DNA from: Euryhalocaulis sp050486445
Lineage (GTDB): Bacteria > Pseudomonadota > Alphaproteobacteria > Caulobacterales > Maricaulaceae
Reading direction: 5' to 3'
Assembly: GCA_050486445.1 (NCBI GenBank)
Contig: JBJHDH010000003.1
Span: 1 to 64,000 of the forward strand
Length of the DNA: 64,000 bases
The notes under the pieces are model-generated. The model was not told where the DNA came from and did not search any database. It saw only the letters and a list, made by a program, of their open reading frames with translations. Positions 1 to 8,206 of this stretch are shown one piece after another. The number at the start of each line of letters is the position of its first letter. Position 1 is the stretch's first letter. A program made the translations under genes and the position numbers.

Positions 1-423
1 CCGCAGCGGACCGTGACCTCCACCGCCGCCGCCACCGGCGCGCCCGGCCGCTATCAATGGCCGGTGCGGGGCGAGATTATTTCCGATTTTGGACCCAAGG
101 CCGCCGGCCAGCGCAATGACGGGGTAAATATCCGCGCCAATGCAGGCGACCCGGTGCGGGCGGCGGCGGACGGATCGGTGGTCTATGCCGGCAACGAGCT
201 GGCCGGGTATGGCGAGCTGCTGCTGATCCGGCACGATGACGGCTGGATCACCGCCTATGCGCATAACCGCCGTCTGCTGGTCGCCGAAGGCGCGCGGGTG
301 ACGCAGGGCCAGACCATTGCCGAGGTTGGCCAGACCGGCTCGGTCAATTCGCCGCAGCTGCATTTCGAGGTCCGCAACGGCGTCGATCCGGTGGACCCGA
401 TGCGCTATCTGCCGCCGGCGTAA
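1..423 (+). CDS. NlpD-like LytM (M23) domain protein, 5' truncated by the window edge
   Basis: The reading frame is open from base 1 to TAA at 421-423, so only the C-terminal 140 residues are present. They form one LytM/peptidase-M23 domain. Visible landmarks are the strand-loop around DGVNIRA, the GDPVRAAADGSVVYAG segment, GYGELLLIRH and the terminal LHFEVR motif. Family members of this type bind peptidoglycan and activate cell-wall amidases in the periplasm. The first metal-ligand His-x(3)-Asp of true M23 endopeptidases is not evident (NDGVNI instead), as in NlpD/EnvC-type degenerate LytM domains. I therefore infer a regulatory rather than hydrolytic role. In alphaproteobacteria such a gene commonly lies just before yajC-secD, as here. 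The GTG at 13 is not a convincing start because the frame continues upstream. Confidence 0.85.
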   Translation, partial: PQRTVTSTAAATGAPGRYQWPVRGEIISDFGPKAAGQRNDGVNIRANAGDPVRAAADGSVVYAGNELAGYGELLLIRHDDGWITAYAHNRRLLVAEGARVTQGQTIAEVGQTGSVNSPQLHFEVRNGVDPVDPMRYLPPA

Positions 424-471
424 TCCTCCCCCGCGTAGCGCGAGGGACAACTGCTTCATTCCCAACCTCCA

Positions 472-603
472 CCTCATCCCGAGGAGCGCCCGCAGGGCGC
501 GTCTTGAGGGACGGTCCAGCCTGACGCGGATGTTGATGGAATCTGGAGCGTGCTTCGAGACACACGTTCATCGCGAACGATGAACGTGCTCCTCAGCATG
601 AGG
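472..603. repeat. Imperfect palindromic intergenic element, about 132 bp
   Basis: The ends are inverted copies: the left end begins CCTCATCCCGAGGAGCGC, and the right end read on the minus strand begins CCTCATGCTGAGGAGCAC (15 of 18 match). The interior is also hairpin-rich, for example GCGCCCGCAGGGCGC near the left end and GTTCATCGCGAACGATGAAC near the right end. No reading frame of interest lies inside. The layout resembles small non-autonomous palindromic repeats scattered in many alphaproteobacterial genomes. It is a different sequence family from the G-rich units found elsewhere in this window. Only one copy is present here. Confidence 0.6.
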
Positions 604-642
604 GGGTGGGTCGTAGGGCGGGGCGATCCAACACCGGGGGCG

Positions 643-697
643 CACTCGCCTCTCACCGCCTCCGGCGGTCCACTTCCCCCTTGAAGGGGGAAGGGAG
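643..697 (-). repeat. Single G-rich palindromic (REP-like) unit
   Basis: Read on the minus strand this unit has two hairpins: a run of C and G arms around a short loop (CTTCCCCCTT/AAGGGGGAAG on the plus strand), then ACCGCC-GGA-GGCGGT. The same two-hairpin architecture, with different stem letters, recurs as inverted pairs at 3637-3765, 20197-20336 and 22850-23054. Here it stands alone between the nlpD-like gene and the yajC promoter. Confidence 0.55.
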
Positions 698-736
698 TCC
701 CCGACCCGGACACAGATATTTCAGATGAATAGCATT

Positions 737-765
737 TTGTGTTCCGGGGCGGGCGGTCCTATATA
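737..765 (+). promoter_or_regulatory. Putative sigma-70 promoter of yajC-secD
   Basis: A -35-like TTGTGT (737-742) and a -10-like TATATA (760-765) are separated by exactly 17 bp, about 60 bp before the yajC start. This is the first gap after the repeats, so it is the natural promoter for the yajC operon. The assignment rests on consensus match only. Confidence 0.5.
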
Positions 766-826
766 AGCCGCGATTTGTCCCGCCCGCGCGCGCCGGAACG
801 GCGCCCGCCCAGCGTCTGGAGCTTTC

Positions 827-1147
827 ATGTCTGTGCCGACCGCTTTTGTCCTGGCCGCCGCCGGCGGCGCAGGGTTCATCACCAGCCTGCTGCCCCTGAT
901 CCTGATTTTCGCGGTTTTCTGGTTCCTGCTGATCCGGCCGCAGCAAAAGCGTATGAAGGACCATCGCGAGATGGTGGCGGCGCTGCGCCGGGGCGATGTG
1001 GTGGTCACCGGCGGCGGCCTGATCGGCAAGATCGTGAAGGTCGATGATGGCGAGGTGATGGTCGAACTGGCGGAGAATGTGCGCGTGCGTGTGGTGCGCG
1101 GCACGATCACCGAAGTTCGCTCCAAGACCGAACCGGCGGCCGACTGA
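827..1147 (+). CDS. yajC: Sec translocon accessory protein YajC
   Basis: This 106-residue protein has one N-terminal membrane segment (about residues 18-38, LLPLILIFAVFWFLLI) ending in the hallmark RPQQKRMKDH. A small cytosolic domain follows, with GDVVVTGGGLIGKIVKV. YajC associates with SecDF in the inner membrane and supports SecYEG-driven protein export. The ATG is preceded by GGAG at suitable spacing. The gene is followed after 23 bp by secD, so the two are very probably cotranscribed from the promoter at about 737-765. The length is normal for the family. Confidence 0.95.
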   Translation: MSVPTAFVLAAAGGAGFITSLLPLILIFAVFWFLLIRPQQKRMKDHREMVAALRRGDVVVTGGGLIGKIVKVDDGEVMVELAENVRVRVVRGTITEVRSKTEPAAD

Positions 1148-1170
1148 CCCTCTGAACGGACTGCGCAGCC

Positions 1171-2784
1171 ATGCTGTATTTCGCGCGCTGGAAACTGTTT
1201 CTGATCTTCCTGATGCTGGTGCTGGGCATTTTCTATGCCCTGCCCAACGCCCTGCCAGAATCCGTGCGCGCGCAAATGCCCGGCTTTCTGCCGAGCCAGA
1301 CGGTGAATCTCGGCCTCGATTTGCGCGGCGGCTCTTCGCTGCTGTTCGAGGTCGATATGGAAGAGGTGGTGGCGAACCGCCTGATGAGCGTGGAGGAGAA
1401 TGCGCAGACCGTGCTGCGGCAGGCGCCGAACATTCCCCAGACCGTGGCCCGCGACAGGGAAGGCGTGACCGTGCGCATCCTGGCCGGCGGCGATATGGAC
1501 GAGGCGGAGCGGCGGTTGAACACGCTGGCCCGCCCGGCGCAGGGCATGCTGGTTCCCGGCCAGGCCAATCCGCGCGTGCTGGACATTGTGCGGAGCGGAG
1601 CGGACTCCTTCCGCCTGACCTATACATCGGACGAGCTGTCGCGGCTTGAGCGCGACATCGTGCAGCAATCGGTGGAGGTGATCCGCCGCCGCGTCGACGC
1701 CTATGGCACCACGGAGCCGAACATCCAGCGCCAGGGCGCCAATCGCGTGCTGGTGGAGGTGCCGGGCGTTGACGATCCGACGCGGCTGAAGGAGCTGGTC
1801 GGCACAACCGCCGTGATGACCTTCCATCTGCTGTTTTCGGAAGACCCCGGCGATGTCGCCGCGGCGGCGGCCGGGCGTGTGCCGCCGAACGCGATCCTGC
1901 TTCCCAGTCCCACGACTGGCGAACAATTGCTGCTGCGCCGCCGGCCGCTGCTGAGCGGCGACGATCTGAACAGGGCGTCGCAGGCGTTCCATGCCGAGAC
2001 CGGCCAGCCCATCGTCAGCTTCAGCTTCAATCTTTCTGGCGCGCGCACATTCGGCGACGTCACCACGCAGAATGTGGGGCGGCGCTTCGCCATTGTGCTG
2101 GACGACGAGATCATCACCGCGCCGGTGATCCGCAGCCCCATCGTTGGCGGCACGGGCCAGATCGAGGGCGGCTTCACGGTGCAGAGCGCGCAGGATCTCG
2201 CGACGCTGCTGAACGCCGGGGCGCTGCCCGCGCCGCTGACCGTGGTGCAGGAGCGCACGGTGGGCGCGGAGCTGGGCGCGGATTCGATCCGCGCCGGGAT
2301 CATCGCGGCGGTCATCGGCATGGTCACCGTGCTGCTCTTTATGCTTCTGGTCTATGGCCTGTTCGGCGTGTTCGCGAATATTGCGCTGATCCTGAACGGC
2401 ATCCTGCTGCTGGGCGTGCTCAGCATGTTTCAGGCGACGCTGACGCTGCCGGGAATCGCCGGGATCGTGCTGACCATCGGCATCGCCATCGACGCCAATG
2501 TGCTGGTGTTCGAGCGTATCAAGGAAGAGAAAGCCGCGGGCCGAAGTCCGGCCAACGCCATCGAGATCGGCTATACGCGCGCGACAAGCACGATCATGGA
2601 CGCCAACCTGACGACGCTGATCGTGGCGCTGCTGCTGTTCCAGTTCGGCTCCGGTCCGGTGCGCGGCTTTGCCGTGACGCTGGGCATCGGGATCATTACC
2701 TCGGTGTTCACCGCCTTTGTGGTGTCGCGCCTGATTATCGCGACCTGGCTGAGAACGGTGCGGCCGAAGACGGTGCCGGTCTAA
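1171..2784 (+). CDS. secD: Protein translocase subunit SecD
   Basis: This 537-residue RND-superfamily protein uses the proton-motive force to help pull exported proteins through SecYEG. A first membrane span lies at about residues 9-26 and is followed by the SecD signature LDLRGGSSLLFEVD. A large periplasmic P1 domain comes next (RRRVDAYGTTEPNIQRQG and later TGQPIVSFSFNLSGA). The C-terminal block of five spans carries IGIAIDANVLVFERIKEE and the small-residue rich last helices. The protein is complete. SecD normally works with SecF, which is usually encoded next to it. Here the next gene, 24 bp downstream, is unrelated, and no secF is found anywhere in the window. Confidence 0.96.
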   Translation: MLYFARWKLFLIFLMLVLGIFYALPNALPESVRAQMPGFLPSQTVNLGLDLRGGSSLLFEVDMEEVVANRLMSVEENAQTVLRQAPNIPQTVARDREGVTVRILAGGDMDEAERRLNTLARPAQGMLVPGQANPRVLDIVRSGADSFRLTYTSDELSRLERDIVQQSVEVIRRRVDAYGTTEPNIQRQGANRVLVEVPGVDDPTRLKELVGTTAVMTFHLLFSEDPGDVAAAAAGRVPPNAILLPSPTTGEQLLLRRRPLLSGDDLNRASQAFHAETGQPIVSFSFNLSGARTFGDVTTQNVGRRFAIVLDDEIITAPVIRSPIVGGTGQIEGGFTVQSAQDLATLLNAGALPAPLTVVQERTVGAELGADSIRAGIIAAVIGMVTVLLFMLLVYGLFGVFANIALILNGILLLGVLSMFQATLTLPGIAGIVLTIGIAIDANVLVFERIKEEKAAGRSPANAIEIGYTRATSTIMDANLTTLIVALLLFQFGSGPVRGFAVTLGIGIITSVFTAFVVSRLIIATWLRTVRPKTVPV

Positions 2785-2808
2785 CGCAACGCCGGTTATG
2801 ATTGTGTC

Positions 2809-3588
2809 ATGCCTGAGGTTTTCGATCCGGCGGCGATCGACGCCCGCGTTGCGCGCGCCGACCCCGACCGCCACATGGCCGCCCGCTTCGCCCCTGAGGC
2901 GGCGCGCGCACGCCTGATCGCGCTCTATGCGTTCAATGACGAAATCGCGCGGGTGCGCGAGCGCGTCACAGAACCGGCCATCGGCGACATCCGCCTGGCC
3001 TGGTGGCGCGAGGCGGTGGCGGAAATCTACGACCCCGGACGCGGCGTGCGCTGGCATGAATCGGCGCAGGCGCTGGAGCGCGCGTTTGCCGGGCGCCCGC
3101 CGCCGCGGGAATGGATCGACGGCCTGATCGATGCGCGCGGGCGCGATCTGGAGGCCGCGCCCTTTGCATCGCTGGACGAGCTGCGGGATTACGCCAGGGC
3201 GACGGCGGGGAGGCTGATGCGCGCCGCCGTCTGGATGCTGGCGCCCGGTGCGGCGCTTTCATCCGAAGCCGAGACCGCGATCCTCGATGCCGGGACGGCG
3301 TGGGGCGTGACGGGCCTGCTGCGGGCCGAGGCGCATCACCGGGCGCAGGGGCGGCCCGGTCTGCCGGACGATGGATTGGCGCCGGTCATTGCGCTGGCGC
3401 GCGAGGAATACCGGCGTGCGCGCGGCGTCTTGCGCGCCATTCCCGCAGAGGCGGCGCCGGCCGTGCTTTACGCGGCGCTGATCCCCGGCGATCTGCGGCG
3501 GATCGGCAAGGCGCGCCGCGCGCCGCCCGCGCCAGGGCCGGGACGGCGGGCGCGTCTGGTCATCGCGGCGTTGCGCGGGCGTATCTGA
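2809..3588 (+). CDS. Squalene/phytoene synthase family protein (NDUFAF6-like)
   Basis: The 259-residue protein has the all-helical isoprenoid-synthase fold typical of the squalene/phytoene synthase family. Recognisable pieces are the N-terminal RHMAARFAPEAARARLIALYAFNDEIARVRE stretch (about residues 23-53) and RLAWWREAVAEIYD. A terminal block with GDLRRIGKARR follows. The family's aspartate-rich DxxxD motifs that bind prenyl diphosphate are poorly kept (NDEIARVRE instead). This matches the non-enzymatic branch that includes the complex I assembly factor NDUFAF6. Alphaproteobacteria often encode this branch next to secDF, which supports that reading over carotenoid or hopanoid synthesis. The specific role here is inferred. 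Confidence 0.75.
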   Translation: MPEVFDPAAIDARVARADPDRHMAARFAPEAARARLIALYAFNDEIARVRERVTEPAIGDIRLAWWREAVAEIYDPGRGVRWHESAQALERAFAGRPPPREWIDGLIDARGRDLEAAPFASLDELRDYARATAGRLMRAAVWMLAPGAALSSEAETAILDAGTAWGVTGLLRAEAHHRAQGRPGLPDDGLAPVIALAREEYRRARGVLRAIPAEAAPAVLYAALIPGDLRRIGKARRAPPAPGPGRRARLVIAALRGRI

Positions 3589-3636
3589 GGATGAAAGGTC
3601 AATGTAACGCGCATGTCTGAAAGCAGAGCGCGGTTG

Positions 3637-3765
3637 CTCTCCCCCTGCGAAGCGGGGGGAGGGGACCGCCGAAGGCGGTGAGGGGGGCGGACACCGCTGC
3701 GCTGCTCCCGCCCCCTCCACCATGCTTCGCATGGTCCCCCTCCCCCGCGCTGCGCGCAGGTGAGG
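3637..3765. repeat. Inverted pair of G-rich palindromic (REP-like) units
   Basis: Two units of about 60 bp face each other. The left unit reads, on the plus strand, a C-run/G-run hairpin followed by ACCGCC-GAA-GGCGGT (3665-3679). The right unit, on the minus strand, has the same order with a CCATGC/GCATGG stem around a three-base loop (3720-3734). The element fills the gap upstream of hom and could act as a transcription barrier or mRNA end. No gene lies inside. Confidence 0.6.
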
Positions 3766-3822
3766 ATCACGCCCCGGCGGCGGGCCTTTCCCTTTTCCCG
3801 GCAAGATGCTTCAAGGCGCGCC

Positions 3823-5472
3823 ATGAAACCGGCCGACCGCACAGATTCCGCATCCGCCGCCGCGCCCGCCGGGCCCGGCGAACCCGACCCCCAGAAGCGG
3901 GGCGGCCCGGTCGTGCTGGGTTTTGACGGGGCCCTGGTGTGCGGCGCCGGCGATCCGATGGAAGCGGTGCATGAAGCCTATCGCTGGGTGCGGGAGGGGA
4001 ACGATCTGCTGATTGTCGTCTCTGCGCCGGAGGGGGAGGGCGCGGCGCTGTTCGCGCTGGCCGAACAGGCCGGACATGGCGGCCGCTCTGACGACCTGCC
4101 GCGCCTGTTGCGCATCAGCGAGCTGCATTCGGCGGCGCTGCTGGCGCTGGCGCTGGAGCGCGCCGGGCTGAAGACCGTGGTGCTGGACCCGCACGAGATG
4201 GATCTGCGCGCCGAGGGCGACCCGCATGAATCCGACCTTGTTTCCTGCGGCGAAGCGGCGCTGCGCGCGGCGCTGGCGCGGACGCATGTGGCGGTGGTTC
4301 CCGGCCATGTGGCGCTGAACGCGGCGGGCGATCTGACGCTGCTGGGCGCGGGCGGTGCGGACCAGGCGGCGGCCTTTCTGGGCGCGCGGCTGGGCGCGGC
4401 GCGCGTGCGGCTGGTGCGCGCGGCCGGAAACGAGGCGGAGGCCACTCCCAAGGCGCGGCGCATCGCGGAGGCCGCCGGCCTGACGCTGGAGACCGCCGCG
4501 CCGGGACGGATCGCGGGCGGGGTGAAGGCGCGCCGGTTGAAAGTGGCGCTGCTGGGCTGCGGCACGGTGGGCGGCGGCGTGCTGGCGTTTCTGAAACGCC
4601 ATGCCGATCTGTTCGAGCCAACCGGGATTCTGGTGCGCTCGCCGGATTCGGACCGCTATGCCGGCGCCCCGGCGGAGCTGCTGACCGACGATCCCGCGCA
4701 TCCCGGCATTACCGGCGCGGATGTGGTGGTGGAATCCATTGGCGGGCTGTCGCCGGCGGCGGAGCTGGTCGAGGCGGCGCTGCGCCGGGGTCAGGACGTG
4801 GTGACGGCGAACAAGGAAATCTATGCCCGCCGCTTTGCCGAACTGGACGCTGCGGCGCGGGAAAGCGGCGCGGAACTGCGCGCCAGCGCCTGTGTCGGCG
4901 GCGGCGTGCCGGTGATGGAGGCCGCCGCGCGCGCCCGCGCCGAAGGGCGGAAGATCATATCCATCGAGGGCGTGGCCAACGGCACCACCAATTTCGTGCT
5001 GGACGAGATGGAGGCCGGGCGCAGCCTGGAGGAAGCGGTCAGGCTGGCGCAGGAGGCGGGCTATGCCGAGGCCGACCCCAGCGCCGATATCGACGGCTGG
5101 GACGCGGCGGCGAAGATGGCGATCCTGTCCCGCATCGGGCTGGGCGCCGAATTGTCGCCCGACGCGGCGGAGCGGGATTCGCTGCGCCCCGTCACGCTGG
5201 CTGACATCCAGGCGGCGGCGGCGCGGGGCGAGCGCCTGCGCCATGTCGGCCATGTCAGCCATAACGGGTTTTCCGTGCGGCTGGTCTCGCTGAAACAGGA
5301 CGATTTTCTGGCCGGGGCGCGGGGGCCGGAAAACCGCTTCCGCATCGTGTTCGCGGACGGCCAGGAACAGACAATTTCGGGCTTGGGGGCCGGGCGCTGG
5401 CCCACCGCCGAAGCCATGTTCGCCGATCTTCTGGACCTGCACCGCTTGCGCGCGCAGTCCGGGGCGGCGTAA
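3823..5472 (+). CDS. hom: Homoserine dehydrogenase with degenerate aspartokinase-like N-terminal domain
   Basis: The C-terminal part (about residues 238-549) is a complete NAD(P)H-dependent homoserine dehydrogenase reducing aspartate semialdehyde to homoserine. It has the GCGTVG nucleotide loop (245-250), TANKE with the conserved Lys (328-332), VANGTTNFVL (384-393) and the EADPSADIDGWDAAAKMAIL block with the catalytic Asp/Lys (about 416-435). There is no C-terminal ACT domain. Residues about 28-205 resemble an amino-acid-kinase (aspartokinase) domain by order of motifs: VVLGFDGA, VVSAPEGEG, ISELHSAALLALAL, VVPGHVALN and LLGAGGAD. The kinase residues are lost: KFGG became GFDG and GRGGSD became GAGGAD. 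I chose ATG 3823; an in-frame ATG at 3760 would start inside the repeat. thrB follows after 10 bp. Confidence 0.9.
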   Translation: MKPADRTDSASAAAPAGPGEPDPQKRGGPVVLGFDGALVCGAGDPMEAVHEAYRWVREGNDLLIVVSAPEGEGAALFALAEQAGHGGRSDDLPRLLRISELHSAALLALALERAGLKTVVLDPHEMDLRAEGDPHESDLVSCGEAALRAALARTHVAVVPGHVALNAAGDLTLLGAGGADQAAAFLGARLGAARVRLVRAAGNEAEATPKARRIAEAAGLTLETAAPGRIAGGVKARRLKVALLGCGTVGGGVLAFLKRHADLFEPTGILVRSPDSDRYAGAPAELLTDDPAHPGITGADVVVESIGGLSPAAELVEAALRRGQDVVTANKEIYARRFAELDAAARESGAELRASACVGGGVPVMEAAARARAEGRKIISIEGVANGTTNFVLDEMEAGRSLEEAVRLAQEAGYAEADPSADIDGWDAAAKMAILSRIGLGAELSPDAAERDSLRPVTLADIQAAAARGERLRHVGHVSHNGFSVRLVSLKQDDFLAGARGPENRFRIVFADGQEQTISGLGAGRWPTAEAMFADLLDLHRLRAQSGAA

Positions 5473-5482
5473 CCATCGAACC

Positions 5483-6421
5483 ATGAGCGCCCCCCGGGAT
5501 TCCGTCACCGCCGCCGCGCCGGCCAGTATCGGCAATATCGGCGTGGGGTTTGATATTCTGGGCCAGTCTTTCACGGCGCTGCGCGATCTGGTGACCGCCC
5601 GGCGCATCCCGGAGCGCGGCGTGCGGCTGGGCAGGGTCGAGGGGCTGGTCTCCTCGCTGCCGGGCGAGCCGGAGCGCAACACCGCCCTGCGCGGGGCGCT
5701 GGCCTTGCTGGAAGACGCGGGCGCGGATTTCGGCGCCGAGATTTCGGTCAACAAGGGCGTGCCGCTTTCGGCCGGGCTGGGCGGCAGCGCCGCCAGCGCC
5801 GTGGCCGGCGTTGTGGCCGTGAACGCCCTGCTGAGCAGACCCTATACGACCGCGCAATTATTCGAGTTCGCGCTGGAGGGGGAGACGGCCAGCAGCGACC
5901 CGCCGCCGCCGGACAATGTGGCCGCCGCGCTGTTTGGCGGCATCGTGCTGATCCGGCCGGGCGCGGACCCGGAGCTGGTGGAGATTCCGCCGCCCTCCGG
6001 CCTTGTCTGCTGCGCCGCGCACCCGGACGCGGAGCTGGATACCCGGCTGTCGCGCTCGATCCTGTCGCGCTCGGTGCCGCTGCACAAAGTGGTGGAGCAC
6101 AGCCGCGACCTGGCTTCGTTCCTGATCGGCTGTCTGCGCGACGATGCGGGGCTGGTCGCGGACGGGCTGCGCGACGCGCTGATCGAGCCGCAGCGCGCCG
6201 GGCTGGTGCATGGATTCACCGAGGCCAAGGCGGCGGCGCTGAAGGCCGGGGCGCTCGGCTGCTCGCTCTCCGGCTCCGGCCCTACGGTCTTCGCCTGGGC
6301 GCGGGAGGCGGACGGGGAGCGCGTGACCGCCGCGCTGAGAGACGGCTTCGCCTCGCAGGGCGTAGGCTGCCGGACCTATACCGCGCCGCTGACCGGGCGG
6401 GGCGCGGAGATATTGCCGTGA
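5483..6421 (+). CDS. thrB: Homoserine kinase (GHMP family)
   Basis: This 312-residue GHMP kinase phosphorylates homoserine with ATP to O-phosphohomoserine. It has the N-terminal PASIGNIGVGFDILG, the GHMP ATP-binding motif PLSAGLGGSAAS at about residues 94-105, and the C-terminal GCSLSGSGPTVFAW glycine loop. This is the GHMP form rather than the APH-fold ThrB2 found in many alphaproteobacteria. It sits between hom (10 bp upstream) and thrC, with which it overlaps by 4 bp, so translation is probably coupled. Length and motifs are typical. Confidence 0.95.
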   Translation: MSAPRDSVTAAAPASIGNIGVGFDILGQSFTALRDLVTARRIPERGVRLGRVEGLVSSLPGEPERNTALRGALALLEDAGADFGAEISVNKGVPLSAGLGGSAASAVAGVVAVNALLSRPYTTAQLFEFALEGETASSDPPPPDNVAAALFGGIVLIRPGADPELVEIPPPSGLVCCAAHPDAELDTRLSRSILSRSVPLHKVVEHSRDLASFLIGCLRDDAGLVADGLRDALIEPQRAGLVHGFTEAKAAALKAGALGCSLSGSGPTVFAWAREADGERVTAALRDGFASQGVGCRTYTAPLTGRGAEILP

Positions 6422-7713
6422 AGTTTGTCTCCACAGCCGGCGGGGCGGAGGCCGGCTCCATTTCCGAAGCCATGCTGGCCGGGGCGGCGCCCGATGGCGG
6501 CCTGTTCATGCCTGAGCGCCTGCCGCGCCTTTCCCTCAGCGATTTTGACGGCGTATCGGACCTGCCGGATGTGGCCGCGGTGCTGCTGGCGCCGTTTTTC
6601 GCGGGCGACCGGCTGGAGGCGGACCTGCCCGCGATCTGCCGCGCCGCGTTCGACTTTCCCGCCGTGCTGCGCGCGCCGAAGCCGGACCGGCCGGACCTGT
6701 GGGTGCTGGAGCTGACGCACGGGCCGACGGCGGCATTCAAGGATTTCGGCGCGCGCTTTCTGGCCGAGTGTATCGACCGGCTGGGCGATCCGGCGCATCC
6801 GTTCACCATTCTGGTGGCCACGTCCGGCGACACCGGCGGGGCGGTGGGCCAGGCGTTCCAGCACGCACGCGCGGCGCGCGCGGCGATCCTGTTTCCCAAA
6901 GGGCGGGTCTCGCCATTTCAGCAACGCCAGCTTTCGTGCTGGGGGCCGAATGTCGCGACATTCGAGGTGGAGGGCGATTTCGATACCTGTCAGGCGCTGG
7001 TCAAACAGGCGTTCCGGGACGAGGGATTGAGCCGGGATTTTCGCCTGACCTCTGCGAACTCCATCAATCTCGGCCGGCTGCTGCCGCAGATGGCGTATTA
7101 CGCGGCGTCGTCGCTGGAAGTTTTCAGGAAAACAGGCGCCTACGCCAATTACATCATCCCCAGCGGCAATATGGGCAACGGGGTGGCCTGCGTCTTTGCG
7201 CGGGCGATGGGTCTGCCTATCGGCGAAGTGGTTCTGGCGGTGAACGCCAACCGCACGCTCGCCGATTATTTCGAGACCGGCCGCTATCGCCCGCGCGCCT
7301 CGGTCGCCACCATCGCCAATGCGATGGATGTGGGCGACCCCAGCAATTTCGCCCGCTTCGCCGCGCTGGCGGCAGGGGAGCAAGGCGAGGTCTCCGCCAT
7401 CTCCATTGACGACGAAACGATCCGCGCGCGCATCCGCGCCGACGCGGCGGCGCATGGCGCGGTCTGGTGCCCGCACACCGCGACGGCGGCCGAGGCGTTC
7501 ACGCGCCTGCCGCAGAGCGAGCGCGGCAAGCCCTGGGTCGTGGTCGGCACGGCCGATCCGGCGAAATTCGCCGAAGTGGTGGAGCCGGAAATCGGCCGGG
7601 CGCTGGACATGCCGCCTTCGCTGGCCCGGGTGATGGAGATGGAGTGCAAGGTCACGCCGCTGGCCCCGACGCTGGAGGCGCTGCGCGCCGGGCTGGAGGG
7701 GGCGTTCGGGTGA
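6418..7713 (+). CDS. thrC: Threonine synthase
   Basis: A 431-residue PLP enzyme that converts O-phosphohomoserine to threonine. It has the N-terminal FVSTAGG typical of the long-form (class II-like) threonine synthases. The PLP lysine is K108 in HGPTAAFKDFGARF. The phosphate/PLP loop TSGDTGGAVGQAF and PSGNMGNGVAC are also visible. The start is GTG at 6418, overlapping the thrB stop (GTGA). The following DUF983 gene overlaps its own stop in the same way, giving a four-gene chain hom-thrB-thrC-DUF983. Confidence 0.95.
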   Translation: MKFVSTAGGAEAGSISEAMLAGAAPDGGLFMPERLPRLSLSDFDGVSDLPDVAAVLLAPFFAGDRLEADLPAICRAAFDFPAVLRAPKPDRPDLWVLELTHGPTAAFKDFGARFLAECIDRLGDPAHPFTILVATSGDTGGAVGQAFQHARAARAAILFPKGRVSPFQQRQLSCWGPNVATFEVEGDFDTCQALVKQAFRDEGLSRDFRLTSANSINLGRLLPQMAYYAASSLEVFRKTGAYANYIIPSGNMGNGVACVFARAMGLPIGEVVLAVNANRTLADYFETGRYRPRASVATIANAMDVGDPSNFARFAALAAGEQGEVSAISIDDETIRARIRADAAAHGAVWCPHTATAAEAFTRLPQSERGKPWVVVGTADPAKFAEVVEPEIGRALDMPPSLARVMEMECKVTPLAPTLEALRAGLEGAFG

Positions 7714-8063
7714 ACACCCGCCCGTCCCCGGCGCGGGCGGTTGCGCGGGGCCTGCGCGGGCGATGCCCGGCCTGCGGACGCGGCGCCCTGCTGAAAGGGT
7801 ATCTTTCGCCCGTAAATGTCTGCGATTGCTGCGGCGAGGATCTGACCCCCTACGGCACGGCCGACTTCGCGCCCTATCTGGTGACGTTCACGATCGGCCT
7901 GATCTTTATCCCGCTGGCGCTGTTCCTGTCGCTGCGCTCTGGCTTTGGGGGCTGGGTGGTCTGGGCGCTGATGGGCGCGACGCTGGCCGTCGCGGCGCTG
8001 ATCCTGCCGCGCGCCAAGGGCGCCGCCATCGGCATCCTCTGGGCGCTGGATGTGAGGGGGTAG
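7710..8063 (+). CDS. DUF983 family small membrane protein
   Basis: A 117-residue protein that begins at GTG 7710, overlapping thrC by 4 bp. After a basic N-terminus come two cysteine pairs (RCPACGRG and CDCCGED, about 20 residues apart) that look like a zinc ribbon. Two hydrophobic segments follow (about LVTFTIGLIFIPLALFL and VVWALMGATLAVAALIL). This is the DUF983 layout, a family of unknown function frequent in alphaproteobacteria. Overlap with thrC says it is cotranscribed with the threonine genes, but nothing in the sequence links it to threonine metabolism. Confidence 0.8.
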   Translation: MNTRPSPARAVARGLRGRCPACGRGALLKGYLSPVNVCDCCGEDLTPYGTADFAPYLVTFTIGLIFIPLALFLSLRSGFGGWVVWALMGATLAVAALILPRAKGAAIGILWALDVRG

Positions 8064-8097
8064 GGGCGCTCAGGGCCGGGGTTTCGGCAGAAAAGGC

Positions 8098-8126
8098 TTG
8101 TTTTCCGCAGTTTTTTAGGGTTTAAG
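8098..8126 (+). promoter_or_regulatory. Putative promoter of the ilv-leu operon
   Basis: TTGTTT (8098-8103) and TTTAAG (8121-8126) are spaced by 17 bp in an unusually T-rich stretch, about 80 bp before the leader peptide. Transcription from here would include the whole attenuator. The -10 match is only moderate. Confidence 0.4.
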
Positions 8127-8206
8127 CCCCGGATTGCGCGGCTTTTCGCGGGCGCGAAGGGCGTCGGGGCGCACATATGAGCGCCAGGACGCACAGGGAG
8201 TAGCAG

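Noticed and set aside
721..3057. Very long minus-strand open frame (778 codons) opposite yajC and secD
   Set aside because: It mirrors two certain genes, is rich in His/Arg/Gln from antisense GC-rich codons and has no recognisable domain. The same applies to the long antisense frames at 3811-5754, 31252-34014, 37641-39968 and 40715-43459.
3823..4440. Active aspartokinase fused to homoserine dehydrogenase (ThrA-type)
   Set aside because: The motif order is aspartokinase-like, but the lysine and phosphate-loop residues needed for catalysis are replaced. I list it only as a degenerate domain.
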